Under the pieces are notes generated by a model. The model saw only the letters and a list, made by a program, of their open reading frames with translations, did not search any database and was not told the DNA's origin. A stretch of DNA of 64,000 bases. Origin: Mycobacterium sp. 852002-51057_SCH5723018 (GTDB lineage Bacteria; Actinomycetota; Actinomycetes; Mycobacteriales; Mycobacteriaceae). Location of the stretch: the NCBI RefSeq assembly GCF_001667035.1, contig NZ_LZIR01000045.1:1-64000 (forward strand). The letters run 5' to 3'. Numbering within the stretch: position 1 is the first letter of the stretch; every line of letters begins with the position of its first letter. A program made the translations under genes and the position numbers. Below, one piece after another: positions 8,541 to 18,971 of this stretch.

Positions 8541-9980
8541 CTACGCGAGCGGCGCGCCGATGGCCTGCGCTAGTTGCTCGGGCAGGAACACCAGCAGCCC
8601 AGGAAGGATTCCCCCGAAGGATGTGCCGCTGAGCGTGAGAGATCCGGGCCCAAACGCCGGGATGCTGAGCGAGGCAAACTGCGGAGGCGTGAGGATCCCG
8701 CCGACCGGGATGGCGGTGATCGTTTCGATGCCGCCGGGCCCCCCGAGCAACGCCGGCAGGGGTAGCGCCGCCTGCCCGTTGAGGAAACCATTCGCGATGA
8801 CGGCAGGGGCATCGATCAGCGCGGCCAATGCCCCGAGCCCGTCGCCGGTTTGCGCCGCGCCGATGAACGCGCTCGCGCTGGATCCCACCGCCTGCAGCGT
8901 GGCAACCGGCGGACCGAGCGCATCGAGTGCGAGTACCAGCGGCAGCCCAACATGCAGGTTGCCGGTGTTCAGGTCCAACGTCTGCGACAGGTCGGTCAGC
9001 GTCGTCAGCAAATTGGTCGCGTGTTGCGCCATCGTGGCAGGGACGGAACCGGCCGGCAGCAGGTTGGTGAAGTTCTGCGCCATTTGCCCGGGGATGCCGA
9101 GGATCGGCAACAGATCTCCCAACGCGCCGCCCGGCGTGATGTTGAGAAGTCCGCTAACCGGATCCTGGATGACGTTGAGGTTGGTGAAGACCGGGGCCAA
9201 GAAGGCGCCGCCGAGCTGGAGCACGCCGCCGGTGATGTCGCCGCTCATGAGGGTCTGCAGTCCCGTCTGCAGGCTCACCGGGAACGCGTTCAGGCCCGCC
9301 ATGACGTCGTTGCCGGCGTTCTGCAGCGACGTGGCGATCAACTGTGCGTAGCCGGTCTGGTTGTTCACGAACTGCTGAATGGTGGGGAACACTCCCTGAA
9401 CACCCGCCTGAATGGTCGCGGGTAAGTTGACGAACTCCGCGGGCAGGTTCTGGACGGCGCTTTGGAACCCGGTGGCGATGGCCTGGCCGTAGGTCAGCTG
9501 ATTGGTGACGAACTGGTGCAGCAACGGCGCCGGGTTCGCCGCGACCGCACCTACGAGGCTTTGCAAGTTGTTGGCCGTGGTGGAAACCAGCGTTTGATAC
9601 GGAGCGGCGACGGTGGCGCCGAAACTGTTCACGACGTCAAGCGCCGCAGCGGGAGCGGCGGCGGGCGCGCTCGCGGCCCCCAGCAGAGTTTGCTCGACAT
9701 TCGCCGCCTCAGCGCTCACATAGGCGCCGGCGCCGGCGTTCATCAAGGACATGAACTCCGCATGAAACGCCTGCGCTTGCGCGCTCACGGCTTGGAACTG
9801 CCGGCCGAAGTCGCCGAACATCGACGCGATCGCGACGGATACCTCATCTTCAGCCGCGGCCGCGATGCCAGTCGTCGGGCCCGTCGCGCTTTCGGCGGCC
9901 TCCGCCAGCGACGAATGAATGCCCGCCAAGTCCTGGGCTGCCCCCTCGATCAGCTCCGGCGCCGCAACGACAAACGACAT
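8541..9980 (-). CDS. PE family protein with cluster-specific C-terminal domain
   Basis: A 479-residue PE protein: PE domain 1-98 (MSFVVAAPEL, ESX motif YVSAE), a short alanine-rich linker, then the cluster domain with APYQTLVSTTANNLQ, NQLTYGQAIATGFQ and NNQTGYAQLIATSLQ modules, GIPGQMAQNFTNLL, IANGFLNGQ and a GILPGLLVFLPEQLAQAIG end. AAGGGAG precedes the ATG by six bases. It is the PE gene nearest pheT and has a perfect palindrome 29 bases before its start, so it may be separately regulated. Secretion is inferred from the motif; the function is unknown. Confidence 0.88.
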   Translation of the reverse strand: MSFVVAAPELIEGAAQDLAGIHSSLAEAAESATGPTTGIAAAAEDEVSVAIASMFGDFGRQFQAVSAQAQAFHAEFMSLMNAGAGAYVSAEAANVEQTLLGAASAPAAAPAAALDVVNSFGATVAAPYQTLVSTTANNLQSLVGAVAANPAPLLHQFVTNQLTYGQAIATGFQSAVQNLPAEFVNLPATIQAGVQGVFPTIQQFVNNQTGYAQLIATSLQNAGNDVMAGLNAFPVSLQTGLQTLMSGDITGGVLQLGGAFLAPVFTNLNVIQDPVSGLLNITPGGALGDLLPILGIPGQMAQNFTNLLPAGSVPATMAQHATNLLTTLTDLSQTLDLNTGNLHVGLPLVLALDALGPPVATLQAVGSSASAFIGAAQTGDGLGALAALIDAPAVIANGFLNGQAALPLPALLGGPGGIETITAIPVGGILTPPQFASLSIPAFGPGSLTLSGTSFGGILPGLLVFLPEQLAQAIGAPLA

Positions 9981-10008
9981 ATCGATCTCCCTTTGCCCGA
10001 TGATCAGT

Positions 10009-10026
10009 TCTTACTTGCAAGTAAGA
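10009..10026. promoter_or_regulatory. Perfect 18-bp palindrome before a PE gene
   Basis: TCTTACTTGCAAGTAAGA is perfectly self-complementary and lies 29 bases upstream of the PE start at 9980, in the gap after pheT. Its low GC content and lack of a T-tract argue against a terminator. The size and symmetry suit an operator for a TetR-type dimer. The cognate regulator is not identifiable from this window. Confidence 0.6.
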
Positions 10027-10134
10027 TCTTTTCGGCGTTGTCGACGAAGACCATCGGTCAGAGCGCGTAGAAAACGGCGCGGGGGGTCGTAGATCGCGTC
10101 GCGCGGGGTTGGAGCAGGGCGCGGGCTAATACCG

Positions 10135-12629
10135 CTAGGCGCGAAGTTCGGCGCCCACCGCTTCCGCGGCGTGTCGCACCGCGGCGTCGCGGGCGGCGCT
10201 GGCGTCGTCTTCGGTGAGCGTGCGATCCGGCGCGCGGAAGCGCAGCGCGAACGTCAAAGATTTGCGGTCCTCGCCGATCTGCGGACCGGTGAACACGTCG
10301 AACAGCTGAAGGTCTTCCAGAAGTTCGCCGGCCCCCTCGCGCACGGCGTCCGCCACAGCCTGGGCGGGAACGTCCGTGGACACCACCAGGCTGACGTCCT
10401 GGAACACGGCCGGGAACGGCGACACCCTCGGGGCCGGCAATAGCTCGACGATGGGAATCGCGTCGAGGTCCAACTCCATGGCGCAAGTGCCCTTCGGTAG
10501 CCCGGAGCGCTCGATCACGGCGGGATGCAGCTGGCCCGCGTGACCGACGCAGGTCTCCCCCACGAGCACCTCGGCGCAGCGACCCGGATGCCAGGGCAAA
10601 TATTGGGCGGCCCGCAACCGAACGTCAATACCGCTGGCGCGCGCGACAATCCGGACTGCCTCGAACGCGTCGGCGGCCTCCACCCGGCGGCCCGGGCCCC
10701 AGGGCCCCCGCGGTTCACGCAGGCCGGTCAGCACCGCGGCCACGTGCTGTGGCTGCCGCGGCAACGACGCGTCCAGCATGGCGATCTCGGTGTCGGTGGG
10801 CCGGCGGTGGACCGGGATGAGTTCGACACCGCGCGTGGTTTCGATCGGCTGAACCACCTGCGCCAGCGCGAACAGCGCGGCATCGACCAGTCCACGGGAT
10901 ACGTTGCGCGCCAAGGCTTCCAGCAGGGCGGGCAGCAGTGTGGTGGCCAGCTCGGGGCGGTCGGCTTCCAGCGGGTTGAGCACATGCGTGGTGGTGCGCC
11001 GCGGGTCGTCGGGCGCCAGGCCCCACAGGTCGAAGACACCGGCTGGCAAGAACGGCGTCGGCAGGATTTCGACGTAACCGGACTGGGCCAGCGACTTGCC
11101 GATCGCGCGGCGGCGCTTCTGCACGGCGCTGAGTCCACGGCCCGCGGGAGCCGAGGGCAGCACCGACGGGATGACCTCCAGACCCTCCAGCCGCATGACC
11201 TCCTCGACGAGGTCGGCCGGCTGCACCAAGTCCGGCCGCCAGCTCGGCGGCGTCACGGTCAGCGCGTCACCCTCGGCGACCACGGTGGCGCCGATTTGGC
11301 CCAGCCGGCGGGTGGTCGTGCCGGGGGCATAAGCCACCCCGGCGAAGCGGTCCGGCAGGTCGGCGGCGATCCGGACCGGCGGCAGCGACCAGTCATCGCG
11401 TGGCGGCTCCCCGCGCCAATCGGTCAGCGTCGGCGACACCGCTCCCCCGGCGATCTCGGCCAGCAGCGCGGCACAGCGGTCCAGCGCAGCCACCGAAATG
11501 GCCGGATCGACCGCGCGCTCATAACGCCGCGCGGCCTCGCTCGGCAGGTGCAATCTGCGCTGCGTGCGCGACACCCCGGCCGGATCCCACACCGCCGCCT
11601 CAAGCAGCACGTCGGTCGAATCGTCGCGCACCTCGGTGGTCGCCGCCCCCATGACGCCGGCGATCGCCGCCGTCGCCGCGTCGTCGACGATCAGGACGTC
11701 CGCCGAATCCAGCCGCCGCTCAACGTCATCCAGCGTGACGACGGTCTCACCGGCCCGGGCGAACCGGACACCGAAGCCACCGGTGACGCGGTTGCGGTCG
11801 TGGGCGTGCATGGGGTGGCCGAGTTCCAGCATCACGTAGTTGGTGACGTCCACAGCCGGGTACGTCGCGCGGATGCCGGACAGCAGCAGCCTGCGCTGCA
11901 GCCACCACGGCGACACCGCGGCGGGGTCGATCCCGGTGACCGGGCGCAGCGCGAACCGGCGCACACCCGTTTCGGCCTGCACGGTCAGCGGCCACGCCTC
12001 CCCGTCGGCGGGCAGGGGCTTGACCACCTCGTTGCTGGCGGGGTCGACGAAGTCCAGGTCGTAGGCGCAGGCGATCTCCAGGGCCAGGCCCCGCACCGAC
12101 ATGCAGTAGCCGCGGTCGGGGGTGATCGCCAGGTGGAACACCACGTCGTCCAGTCCCAGCACCGCGGCAGCGTCGGCTCCTGGTGCCGCGGTGCCGGGCG
12201 GCAGCACCAAGATCCCGGAATGGTCTGCGCCCAAGCCGAGTTCGGCCGCCGAGCAGATCATCCCGTCGGAGTTGCGGCCGTAGGTCTTGCGGGCCGTGAT
12301 CGCGAAGCCCCCGGGCAGGGTGGTGCCCGGCAACGCGACCACGACCAGATCGCCGACCGTGAAGTTCGTCGCGCCGCAGACGATCCCGCGTGGCTCGCCC
12401 ACGCCGACGTCGACCAGGCAGGCGCGGATCGGCTTTTTGAAATCGGTGAGTTCTTCGATGGCGGTGACCCGCCCGACGGTCAGCGGACCGTCGACCGGGC
12501 CCAGGTTGATCACCTCTTCGACCTCGTGGCCGATGCGCACCAGCGTCTGCTCGAGCTCGGCGGGGGCGACATCCCAGCCCGGCGCGCCGGCAGCGACGAC
12601 TTCGCGCAGCCAGCTGTAGGGAAGGCGCA

Positions 12630-12630
<1 letters not shown>
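10135..12630 (-). CDS. pheT: Phenylalanine-tRNA ligase beta subunit
   Basis: The 831-residue beta subunit of the alpha2-beta2 phenylalanyl-tRNA synthetase, cytoplasmic and essential. It carries an N-terminal tRNA-binding OB-fold (about residues 40-155, including [11 protein letters not shown] and GIVCGATNF), the B3/B4 editing region, the B5 domain, the inactive synthetase-like core, and a C-terminal anticodon-binding domain ([14 protein letters not shown] onwards). The length matches the mycobacterial family. Its ATG overlaps the pheS stop (TGATG), so the two subunits are translationally coupled. The gene is on the same strand as the PE cluster, with only about 150 bases between. Confidence 0.97.
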
Positions 12631-13700
<1,070 letters not shown>

Positions 13701-13796
13701 CTATTGGACGGGCTGAAGTCGCCCAGCGCAAGTGCCGATCATAGGGGATTCGGTGCACGCCGCTCGGCGCGTGCTGCGCGGACGGCCGCCGAGACG

Positions 13797-14591
13797 CTAG
13801 CCGGCTGCGGCCGGTTGCGGTGCGCTCAGCACGCCCCGCTCGGCGCCCAGTTGGACGATCTTGTGCGCCGCCAGCGCGCCCAGCACACCGAACGCCGGCG
13901 CGGCGGCCATCGTCCCCCAGTGGTGCGCCAGCACCAGGAAGCCGAACCCCGAGGAGGCGACCAGCATCAGCAGCCGCACCGGGGTCCAGTGGACCGGCTG
14001 CCGGAAGCGGGCCGACACGAGCACGCCCAGGACGACGGCCACGGTGTGACCCGCGTCGGTGAAGTCGCCACCGATGATCGCCGCGGCCAGGCCCGCAGCC
14101 ATCCACCAGCCGACCCACGCCGCACGCCAACGGGCGGGAATCACCGCCGTCATCGCCCCGAGCACCGCCAGGGCTCCGTAGCTCATCCCGACATCGCTGG
14201 CACGGGTGATCGACATCGGCAGCCAGCCGAACTCGACGGCCGCTGCGAGGGCGGCCGCCACCACCAGCGTGGCGCCGATGTGGCCGACGACAAATGCCAC
14301 GACCAGCCGGATAGTCCGCAGATGCAGCTCCGCTAGCGCGAGCAGGCAGGTCAGGAACGGCAACCAGAAGTAGAGCGGGCCCGCATCGACGACCAGCGCG
14401 CTGCCCAGCAGGGTCCCGATGTGGCCGTGCGCCAGGTTGTGCAGGTTGGTGCTGGCGCGCTCAACGAGCACGTCGTGCGCGTGGGGGCCGAGCGCCAGGA
14501 TGGCGCAGCTGATGGCGAGCAGGACCGCCACGTACCCCACGGTGAACTGGACCCGGGCAAGCCGGGAGAAGATGCCCCCAAACATTGACAT
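13797..14591 (-). CDS. Rhomboid-like membrane protein (Rv1648 type)
   Basis: A 264-residue polytopic membrane protein with six or seven hydrophobic segments. Conserved rhomboid-like landmarks are visible: NLHNLAHGHIGTLLGSALV near 49-67, a candidate nucleophile Ser137 in GMSYG, and a candidate base His182 in DAGHTVAVVLG. These fit an intramembrane serine protease or a catalytically weak relative; I infer the fold but cannot prove activity. It lies just upstream of pheS on the same strand, as in M. tuberculosis, and 13 bases downstream of the cyclase gene, suggesting co-transcription with the cyclase. Confidence 0.8.
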   Translation of the reverse strand: MSMFGGIFSRLARVQFTVGYVAVLLAISCAILALGPHAHDVLVERASTNLHNLAHGHIGTLLGSALVVDAGPLYFWLPFLTCLLALAELHLRTIRLVVAFVVGHIGATLVVAAALAAAVEFGWLPMSITRASDVGMSYGALAVLGAMTAVIPARWRAAWVGWWMAAGLAAAIIGGDFTDAGHTVAVVLGVLVSARFRQPVHWTPVRLLMLVASSGFGFLVLAHHWGTMAAAPAFGVLGALAAHKIVQLGAERGVLSAPQPAAAG

Positions 14592-14603
14592 CCATTATGT
14601 CGA

Positions 14604-15506
14604 CTAATCCGTTTCGGAAGTGTGATCGGAGGCTGTCAAGTCCCTAAGAGTCCTCAGCCGATATATCGCCAGGTCGGCGGGCACGCCGGAGGTTTTGGCC
14701 GCAAATACCGGTTTGCGTGCGCGTTTGGCGTCGACGCCCAGCGCGTCCAGCTCGCTTTGGGGGATCAAATCCAGTGACGAACTCGACACCATGATCCCGC
14801 CCTTGGTGGCGCGTTCCATGACGCGGGCGGCGACGTTGACGTCGACGCCCAGCCAGTCCGCGGCCATCCGCTGCGGCCGGCCGGTGTGGATGCCGACCCG
14901 CATACGCGGTGTATGGCCCGCCACCTCAACGGACTTCAGCGCCTCCTTGGCGGCCAGCACCGCGCGCAGGGCCACGGTCGGATCGCGGAACACGGCCATC
15001 AGGCCGTCACCCATGCGTTTGACGATTTGGCCACCGGCGTCGAGGAGCGGCGGTTCGATGGCGCGCGCGACCTGACGCAGCAGCGCCAGGGCCGCCTCGT
15101 CACCCGCCTGCAACGACCAATCCGAGAAGCCGACCAGGTCGGTGAAAACCAGTGTGACCTCGGGGTTCGCCGGCCGCCGGGAAACCGTCTCGGTGAGTGC
15201 CTGCCACACCTGCAGCACACCCAGGCTCAGCTCGCGCGAGGCCGCTTCCCGGTCCCCCAGGAGCCGGTCGGCGGCCCGCGCCGCGGCGCGTGGGCCACCC
15301 TCGCCCGCGGTGGAGAGCGGGTCCCCGAACTCGGGATCGCCGGGCAGCAGCCGCCGCGCCCGCCGGATGAACGCGACCACATTCGGGCTGTGATTCGTCG
15401 TGCGCAGCCACCGGGCCGGCGACCGCCTCCCCTCGGCAGGCGGGGCAATCGTGGCGACCGCCTCTTCGGATTCGCCGGACTCCGTATCTCGACGTCCAAC
15501 ATCCAC
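14604..15506 (-). CDS. Class III adenylyl cyclase (Rv1647 type)
   Basis: A 300-residue soluble cyclase that makes cAMP from ATP. The catalytic domain is in the C-terminal half and has the metal-binding aspartates (VFTDLVGFS and KRMGDGLMAVF), the substrate lysine (IVKRMG) and the transition-state Asn/Arg pair (VNVAARV). These acting as a homodimer would suffice for activity. I place the start at GTG 15506, because TACCCT lies exactly six bases upstream and no ribosome site is present, the pattern of a leaderless transcript. A longer frame starting at 15701 would overlap the divergent oxygenase and has non-coding-like sequence. The N-terminal 100 residues are alanine/arginine-rich without a clear sensor domain. 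Confidence 0.88.
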   Translation of the reverse strand: MDVGRRDTESGESEEAVATIAPPAEGRRSPARWLRTTNHSPNVVAFIRRARRLLPGDPEFGDPLSTAGEGGPRAAARAADRLLGDREAASRELSLGVLQVWQALTETVSRRPANPEVTLVFTDLVGFSDWSLQAGDEAALALLRQVARAIEPPLLDAGGQIVKRMGDGLMAVFRDPTVALRAVLAAKEALKSVEVAGHTPRMRVGIHTGRPQRMAADWLGVDVNVAARVMERATKGGIMVSSSSLDLIPQSELDALGVDAKRARKPVFAAKTSGVPADLAIYRLRTLRDLTASDHTSETD

Positions 15507-15512
15507 ATGGCA

Positions 15513-15518
15513 AGGGTA
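15513..15518 (-). promoter_or_regulatory. -10 box of a leaderless cyclase transcript
   Basis: TACCCT on the minus strand, followed by six bases and the GTG at 15506. It supports the chosen cyclase start. Confidence 0.55.
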
Positions 15519-15568
15519 GGCGGTGCCGACACGCGCGGGCAGCCCGGTCGCGGCCGGCCCATGGCCGA

Positions 15569-15622
15569 TCACACACGTGCGGCGGCGCTGTCGAGACTCG
15601 GTAACACCCCGTCGCGGCACAC
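15569..15622 (-). CDS. Possible 17-residue leaderless small ORF upstream of the cyclase
   Basis: A GTG at 15622 opens a 17-codon frame (MCRDGVLPSLDSAAARV) ending in TGA at 15569. TACGAT (15629-15634) sits six bases before the GTG, so the RNA could be translated without a leader. No homologue is known to me. It may be a regulatory small ORF or only the 5' part of a longer cyclase transcript. Confidence 0.25.
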   Translation of the reverse strand: MCRDGVLPSLDSAAARV

Positions 15623-15628
15623 GGCGAA

Positions 15629-15650
15629 ATCGTAGACAACGTGCGTTGTC
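15629..15650. promoter_or_regulatory. 7-2-7 palindrome abutting a -10 box between divergent genes
   Basis: GACAACG-TG-CGTTGTC (15635-15650) is a perfect inverted repeat. A minus-strand -10 like TACGAT (15629-15634) directly adjoins it, so a bound dimer would block that promoter. The site lies between the cyclase (minus) and the MpaB-like oxygenase (plus, start 15691) and could control both. Confidence 0.5.
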
Positions 15651-15690
15651 AAAGTTATCGTGAGCGCAGTGAGGCGCGCAGGAGGCCGAG

Positions 15691-16737
15691 ATGACTGCCA
15701 TTGCAACGAGATCCGCTCATCCGCTCGGGCCCGAATCGCTCACTTGGAGATATTTCGGCGACCTCCGGACCGGGATGATGGGCATCTGGATCGGCGCCAT
15801 CCAGAACATGTACCCGGAGCTCGGCGCGGGCGTCGAAGAGCATTCGATCGTGTTGCGCGAACCATTGCAGCGGGTGGCCCGGTCGGTGTACCCGATCATG
15901 GGCGTCGTCTACGACGGTGACCGCGCGCCCGAGACCGGCCAGCAGATCAAGAGCTACCACCGCACCATCAAGGGCGTCGACGCCGCGGGGCGGCGCTACC
16001 ACGCGCTGAATCCGGAAACCTTCTACTGGGCGCACGCCACGTTCTTCATGTTGGTGATCAAGGTGGCCGAGTACTTCTGCGGGGGCCTGACCGAGGCCGA
16101 GAAGCGGCAGCTCTTCGACGAGCACGTGCAGTGGTACCGGATGTACGGGATGAGCATGCGGCCCGTGCCCAAGTCGTGGGAGGAGTTCCAGGAGTACTGG
16201 GATCGGGTCTGCCGCGAGGAGCTGGAGATCAACCGGGCGACACTGGACATCTTCCAGATCCGGATTCCCAAGCCGAAATTCGTGCTGATGCCGACGCCGA
16301 TCTGGGACCAGATGCTCAAGCCGCTGGTCGCGGGCCAGCGCTGGATCGCGGCGGGACTGTTCGAGCCGGCGGTCCGGGAGAAGGCCGGAATGCGCTGGAC
16401 GCCCGGCGACGAGGTGCTGCTGCGCCTGTTCGGCAAGGCGGTCGAGCTGGCTTTCCTGGCGGTCCCCGACGAAATCCGGCTGCACCCCCGCGCCCTGGCC
16501 GCCTACCGCCGCGCCGAGGGACGCCTGCCCAGCGACGCGCCGTTGGTCGAGGCGCCGGCTTTCGTGGCGCCGCCGCGCGACCGGCACGGGCTGCCGATGC
16601 ATTATTTCCCGCCGCGGCCCCGCTCTCCGCTGGACCCGGCCAAATTCCTGATGGAGCGGGCGGGATCGCTGGTGCACGGCACGCTCTCGCTTACCGGCCG
16701 ACGGCCGGCGAGGGGTCGTGGCAGAAAGGCCGCTTAA
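15691..16737 (+). CDS. MpaB/latex-clearing-type oxygenase (DUF2236, Rv1645c type)
   Basis: A 348-residue protein of the DUF2236 family, which includes fungal MpaB and rubber oxygenase Lcp and is thought to bind b-type heme. Features are the N-terminal GPESLTWRYFGDLRTGMMG, a histidine-containing stretch YHALNPETFYWAHATFFMLVI, and a conserved C-terminal aromatic/proline region. GCAGGAGG five bases before the ATG supports the start. The natural substrate is unknown; in mycobacteria these proteins are guessed to act on lipids or polyprenoids. The neighbour order (cyclase on one side, tsnR on the other) matches M. tuberculosis apart from a missing PE gene. Confidence 0.85.
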   Translation: MTAIATRSAHPLGPESLTWRYFGDLRTGMMGIWIGAIQNMYPELGAGVEEHSIVLREPLQRVARSVYPIMGVVYDGDRAPETGQQIKSYHRTIKGVDAAGRRYHALNPETFYWAHATFFMLVIKVAEYFCGGLTEAEKRQLFDEHVQWYRMYGMSMRPVPKSWEEFQEYWDRVCREELEINRATLDIFQIRIPKPKFVLMPTPIWDQMLKPLVAGQRWIAAGLFEPAVREKAGMRWTPGDEVLLRLFGKAVELAFLAVPDEIRLHPRALAAYRRAEGRLPSDAPLVEAPAFVAPPRDRHGLPMHYFPPRPRSPLDPAKFLMERAGSLVHGTLSLTGRRPARGRGRKAA

Positions 16738-16751
16738 GGGTCCAGGCACCC

Positions 16752-16833
16752 ATCGAGTCTGCGCTCAGCGCGCCATCCCCGGCTTCGGGCCGCGCTACAC
16801 GCGAAGTCGAATCACTCACCGCAGACACTCGAT
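16752..16833. terminator. Possible bidirectional hairpin between convergent genes
   Basis: ATCGAGTCTGCG (16752-16763) pairs with CGCAGACACTCGAT (16820-16833) with a 2-base bulge and a loop of about 56 bases. It lies between the ends of the oxygenase and tsnR genes. There is no T-tract, so it is a weak terminator candidate. Confidence 0.35.
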
Positions 16834-16856
16834 AGTGACAAGCGCGCCCAGGATGC

Positions 16857-17645
16857 TCAGCGCAAGCAGCCCAGCGCCTGGGCGCTCTGGTAGAGGCAGA
16901 TGGCCGCGGCGGCGGCCACGTTCAGGCTCTCGGCGCCGCCGGACATCGGGATGCGCACGCGGTGATCCGCCGCCTGCGCGAGCCGGGCCGACAGACCGTG
17001 CGCTTCGGCCCCGAACAACCACGCCGTCGGCGACACGAGGTCGGCCTCGTCGAGGCGCATATCGGCGTCGACGGTGGTGGCCAGCACTGCCAGCCCGGCG
17101 TCCCGCAGCGCGGCGACCGCGGCGTCGGCGTCGGGCGCCGCGACGACCGGAATCGAGAACATGCTGCCGGCCGAGGCGCGCAGGCACTTGCCGTTGTAGG
17201 GATCGACACTGTGCCCGGCCAGGATCACCGCCCCGGCGCCCATCGCGTGAGCGATGCGAATGAGCGTGCCCGCGTTGCCGGGCTCACCGACCTCGACGGC
17301 TACCGCGACCAGCCGGGGTGGGCCGGCCAGCACCTCCCGCAGGCCGGTCTCCGGCATGTCGCAGACCGCCACCAATCCCGACGGAGTGACGGTGTCGGAC
17401 AACGCTTTTGCGGCCCGCTCGGTGATCACGTGGATCGGGCATCGCTGGGCGGCCAGCAGCGGGGCGTGTCGCTGCGCCGCCGCGTCGGTGACGAACAGGT
17501 CGCGCACCAATCCGCGAGCCGATGCGGCCTCGACCAGGTTGGGGCCTTCGGCGAGAAACCGGCCCGCCCGCCGGCGACCGACATGCCGATGCAATTTGAC
17601 CGCCGCGGCCACCCGGGCCGAGCGTTCGGTGAGCGCGGCCGGCAT
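16857..17645 (-). CDS. tsnR: TsnR-type 23S rRNA/tRNA 2'-O-methyltransferase (SpoU family)
   Basis: A 262-residue SpoU/TrmH-family methyltransferase using S-adenosylmethionine through a trefoil-knot fold. It has an N-terminal substrate-binding domain (GRFLAEGPNLVEAA) and the C-terminal SPOUT motifs: VEVGEPGNAGTLIRIAHAMGAGAVIL, LFGAEAHGLS and RIPMSGGAESLNVAAAAAICLY. The ATG at 17645 lies 10 bases after the rplT stop and gives the family length; the longer open frame overlaps rplT and is not real. It closes the infC-rpmI-rplT operon. The exact methylated nucleotide cannot be told from sequence. Confidence 0.9.
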   Translation of the reverse strand: MPAALTERSARVAAAVKLHRHVGRRRAGRFLAEGPNLVEAASARGLVRDLFVTDAAAQRHAPLLAAQRCPIHVITERAAKALSDTVTPSGLVAVCDMPETGLREVLAGPPRLVAVAVEVGEPGNAGTLIRIAHAMGAGAVILAGHSVDPYNGKCLRASAGSMFSIPVVAAPDADAAVAALRDAGLAVLATTVDADMRLDEADLVSPTAWLFGAEAHGLSARLAQAADHRVRIPMSGGAESLNVAAAAAICLYQSAQALGCLR

Positions 17646-17655
17646 CGTCGCCGGG

Positions 17656-18051
17656 CTAAGCCGCCTCTCCGGAATCCGACGGGGCGTTGACGTCGTCGGG
17701 CAGGGCCGCCCGCGCGACGTCGACCAGCGCGGTGAAAGCCGCCGGGTCCGTGATCGCGATGTCGGCGAGGTTCTTGCGGTCCACCTCCACACCGGCGGCC
17801 TTCAGGCCCTGGATCAGCCGGTTGTAGGTGATGTCGTTGGCCCGCGCGGCCGCGTTGATCCGCGAGATCCACAACTTGCGGAACTCACCCTTGCGCGCGC
17901 GGCGGTCGCGGTACGCGTACTGCAGCGAATGCAGCTGCTGCTCTTTGGCTTTGCGGTAGAGCCGGGATCGCTGGCCGCGATAGCCTTTCGAGGCCTTGAG
18001 GACGCTGCGCCTCTTCTTGTGGGCGTTGACTGCCCGCTTCACGCGTGCCAT
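17656..18051 (-). CDS. rplT: 50S ribosomal protein L20
   Basis: A 131-residue basic protein that binds 23S rRNA early in 50S assembly. The N-terminal [38 protein letters not shown] extension is typical, followed by the globular domain with [25 protein letters not shown]20 represses the infC-rpmI-rplT operon in other bacteria. Here it follows rpmI by about 75 bases and precedes tsnR by 10. Confidence 0.98.
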   Translation of the reverse strand: MARVKRAVNAHKKRRSVLKASKGYRGQRSRLYRKAKEQQLHSLQYAYRDRRARKGEFRKLWISRINAAARANDITYNRLIQGLKAAGVEVDRKNLADIAITDPAAFTALVDVARAALPDDVNAPSDSGEAA

Positions 18052-18125
18052 GGATGTTCCTACTCTCGTTCAGGCAGTAAATGGGTCAGATGGCCGGTTG
18101 GGTCCGGCGCTCGATCTGTTAAGGG

Positions 18126-18320
18126 TCAGCCGTTCAGCAGTTTGTTGACACGCCGGGTGTCGTTGGCCGACACCTCCGTGCGGCCTTCCAGCCGGCGCGT
18201 ACGCGTGGACGGCTTGTGCTCCAACAAGTGCCGCCGGTTGGTTTTCTGGCGGACGATCTTGCCGGTTCCGGTGCGCCGGAACCGTTTCGAGGCCCCGCTG
18301 TGGGTCTTGGCCTTGGGCAT
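18126..18320 (-). CDS. rpmI: 50S ribosomal protein L35
   Basis: A 64-residue basic protein beginning [20 protein letters not shown] and ending in the LNG tail common to L35. It lies between infC and rplT, the conserved operon order. Confidence 0.98.
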   Translation of the reverse strand: MPKAKTHSGASKRFRRTGTGKIVRQKTNRRHLLEHKPSTRTRRLEGRTEVSANDTRRVNKLLNG

Positions 18321-18362
18321 GTTTCCTCTGCTTCTCGAGTTCTGCTGTTCTTCGCTGTCAGG

Positions 18363-18971
<609 letters not shown>

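Noticed and set aside
14604-15701. Full-length open frame of the cyclase from 15701
   Set aside because: It overlaps the divergent oxygenase start and the palindromic promoter region, and its first 65 residues do not look like protein.
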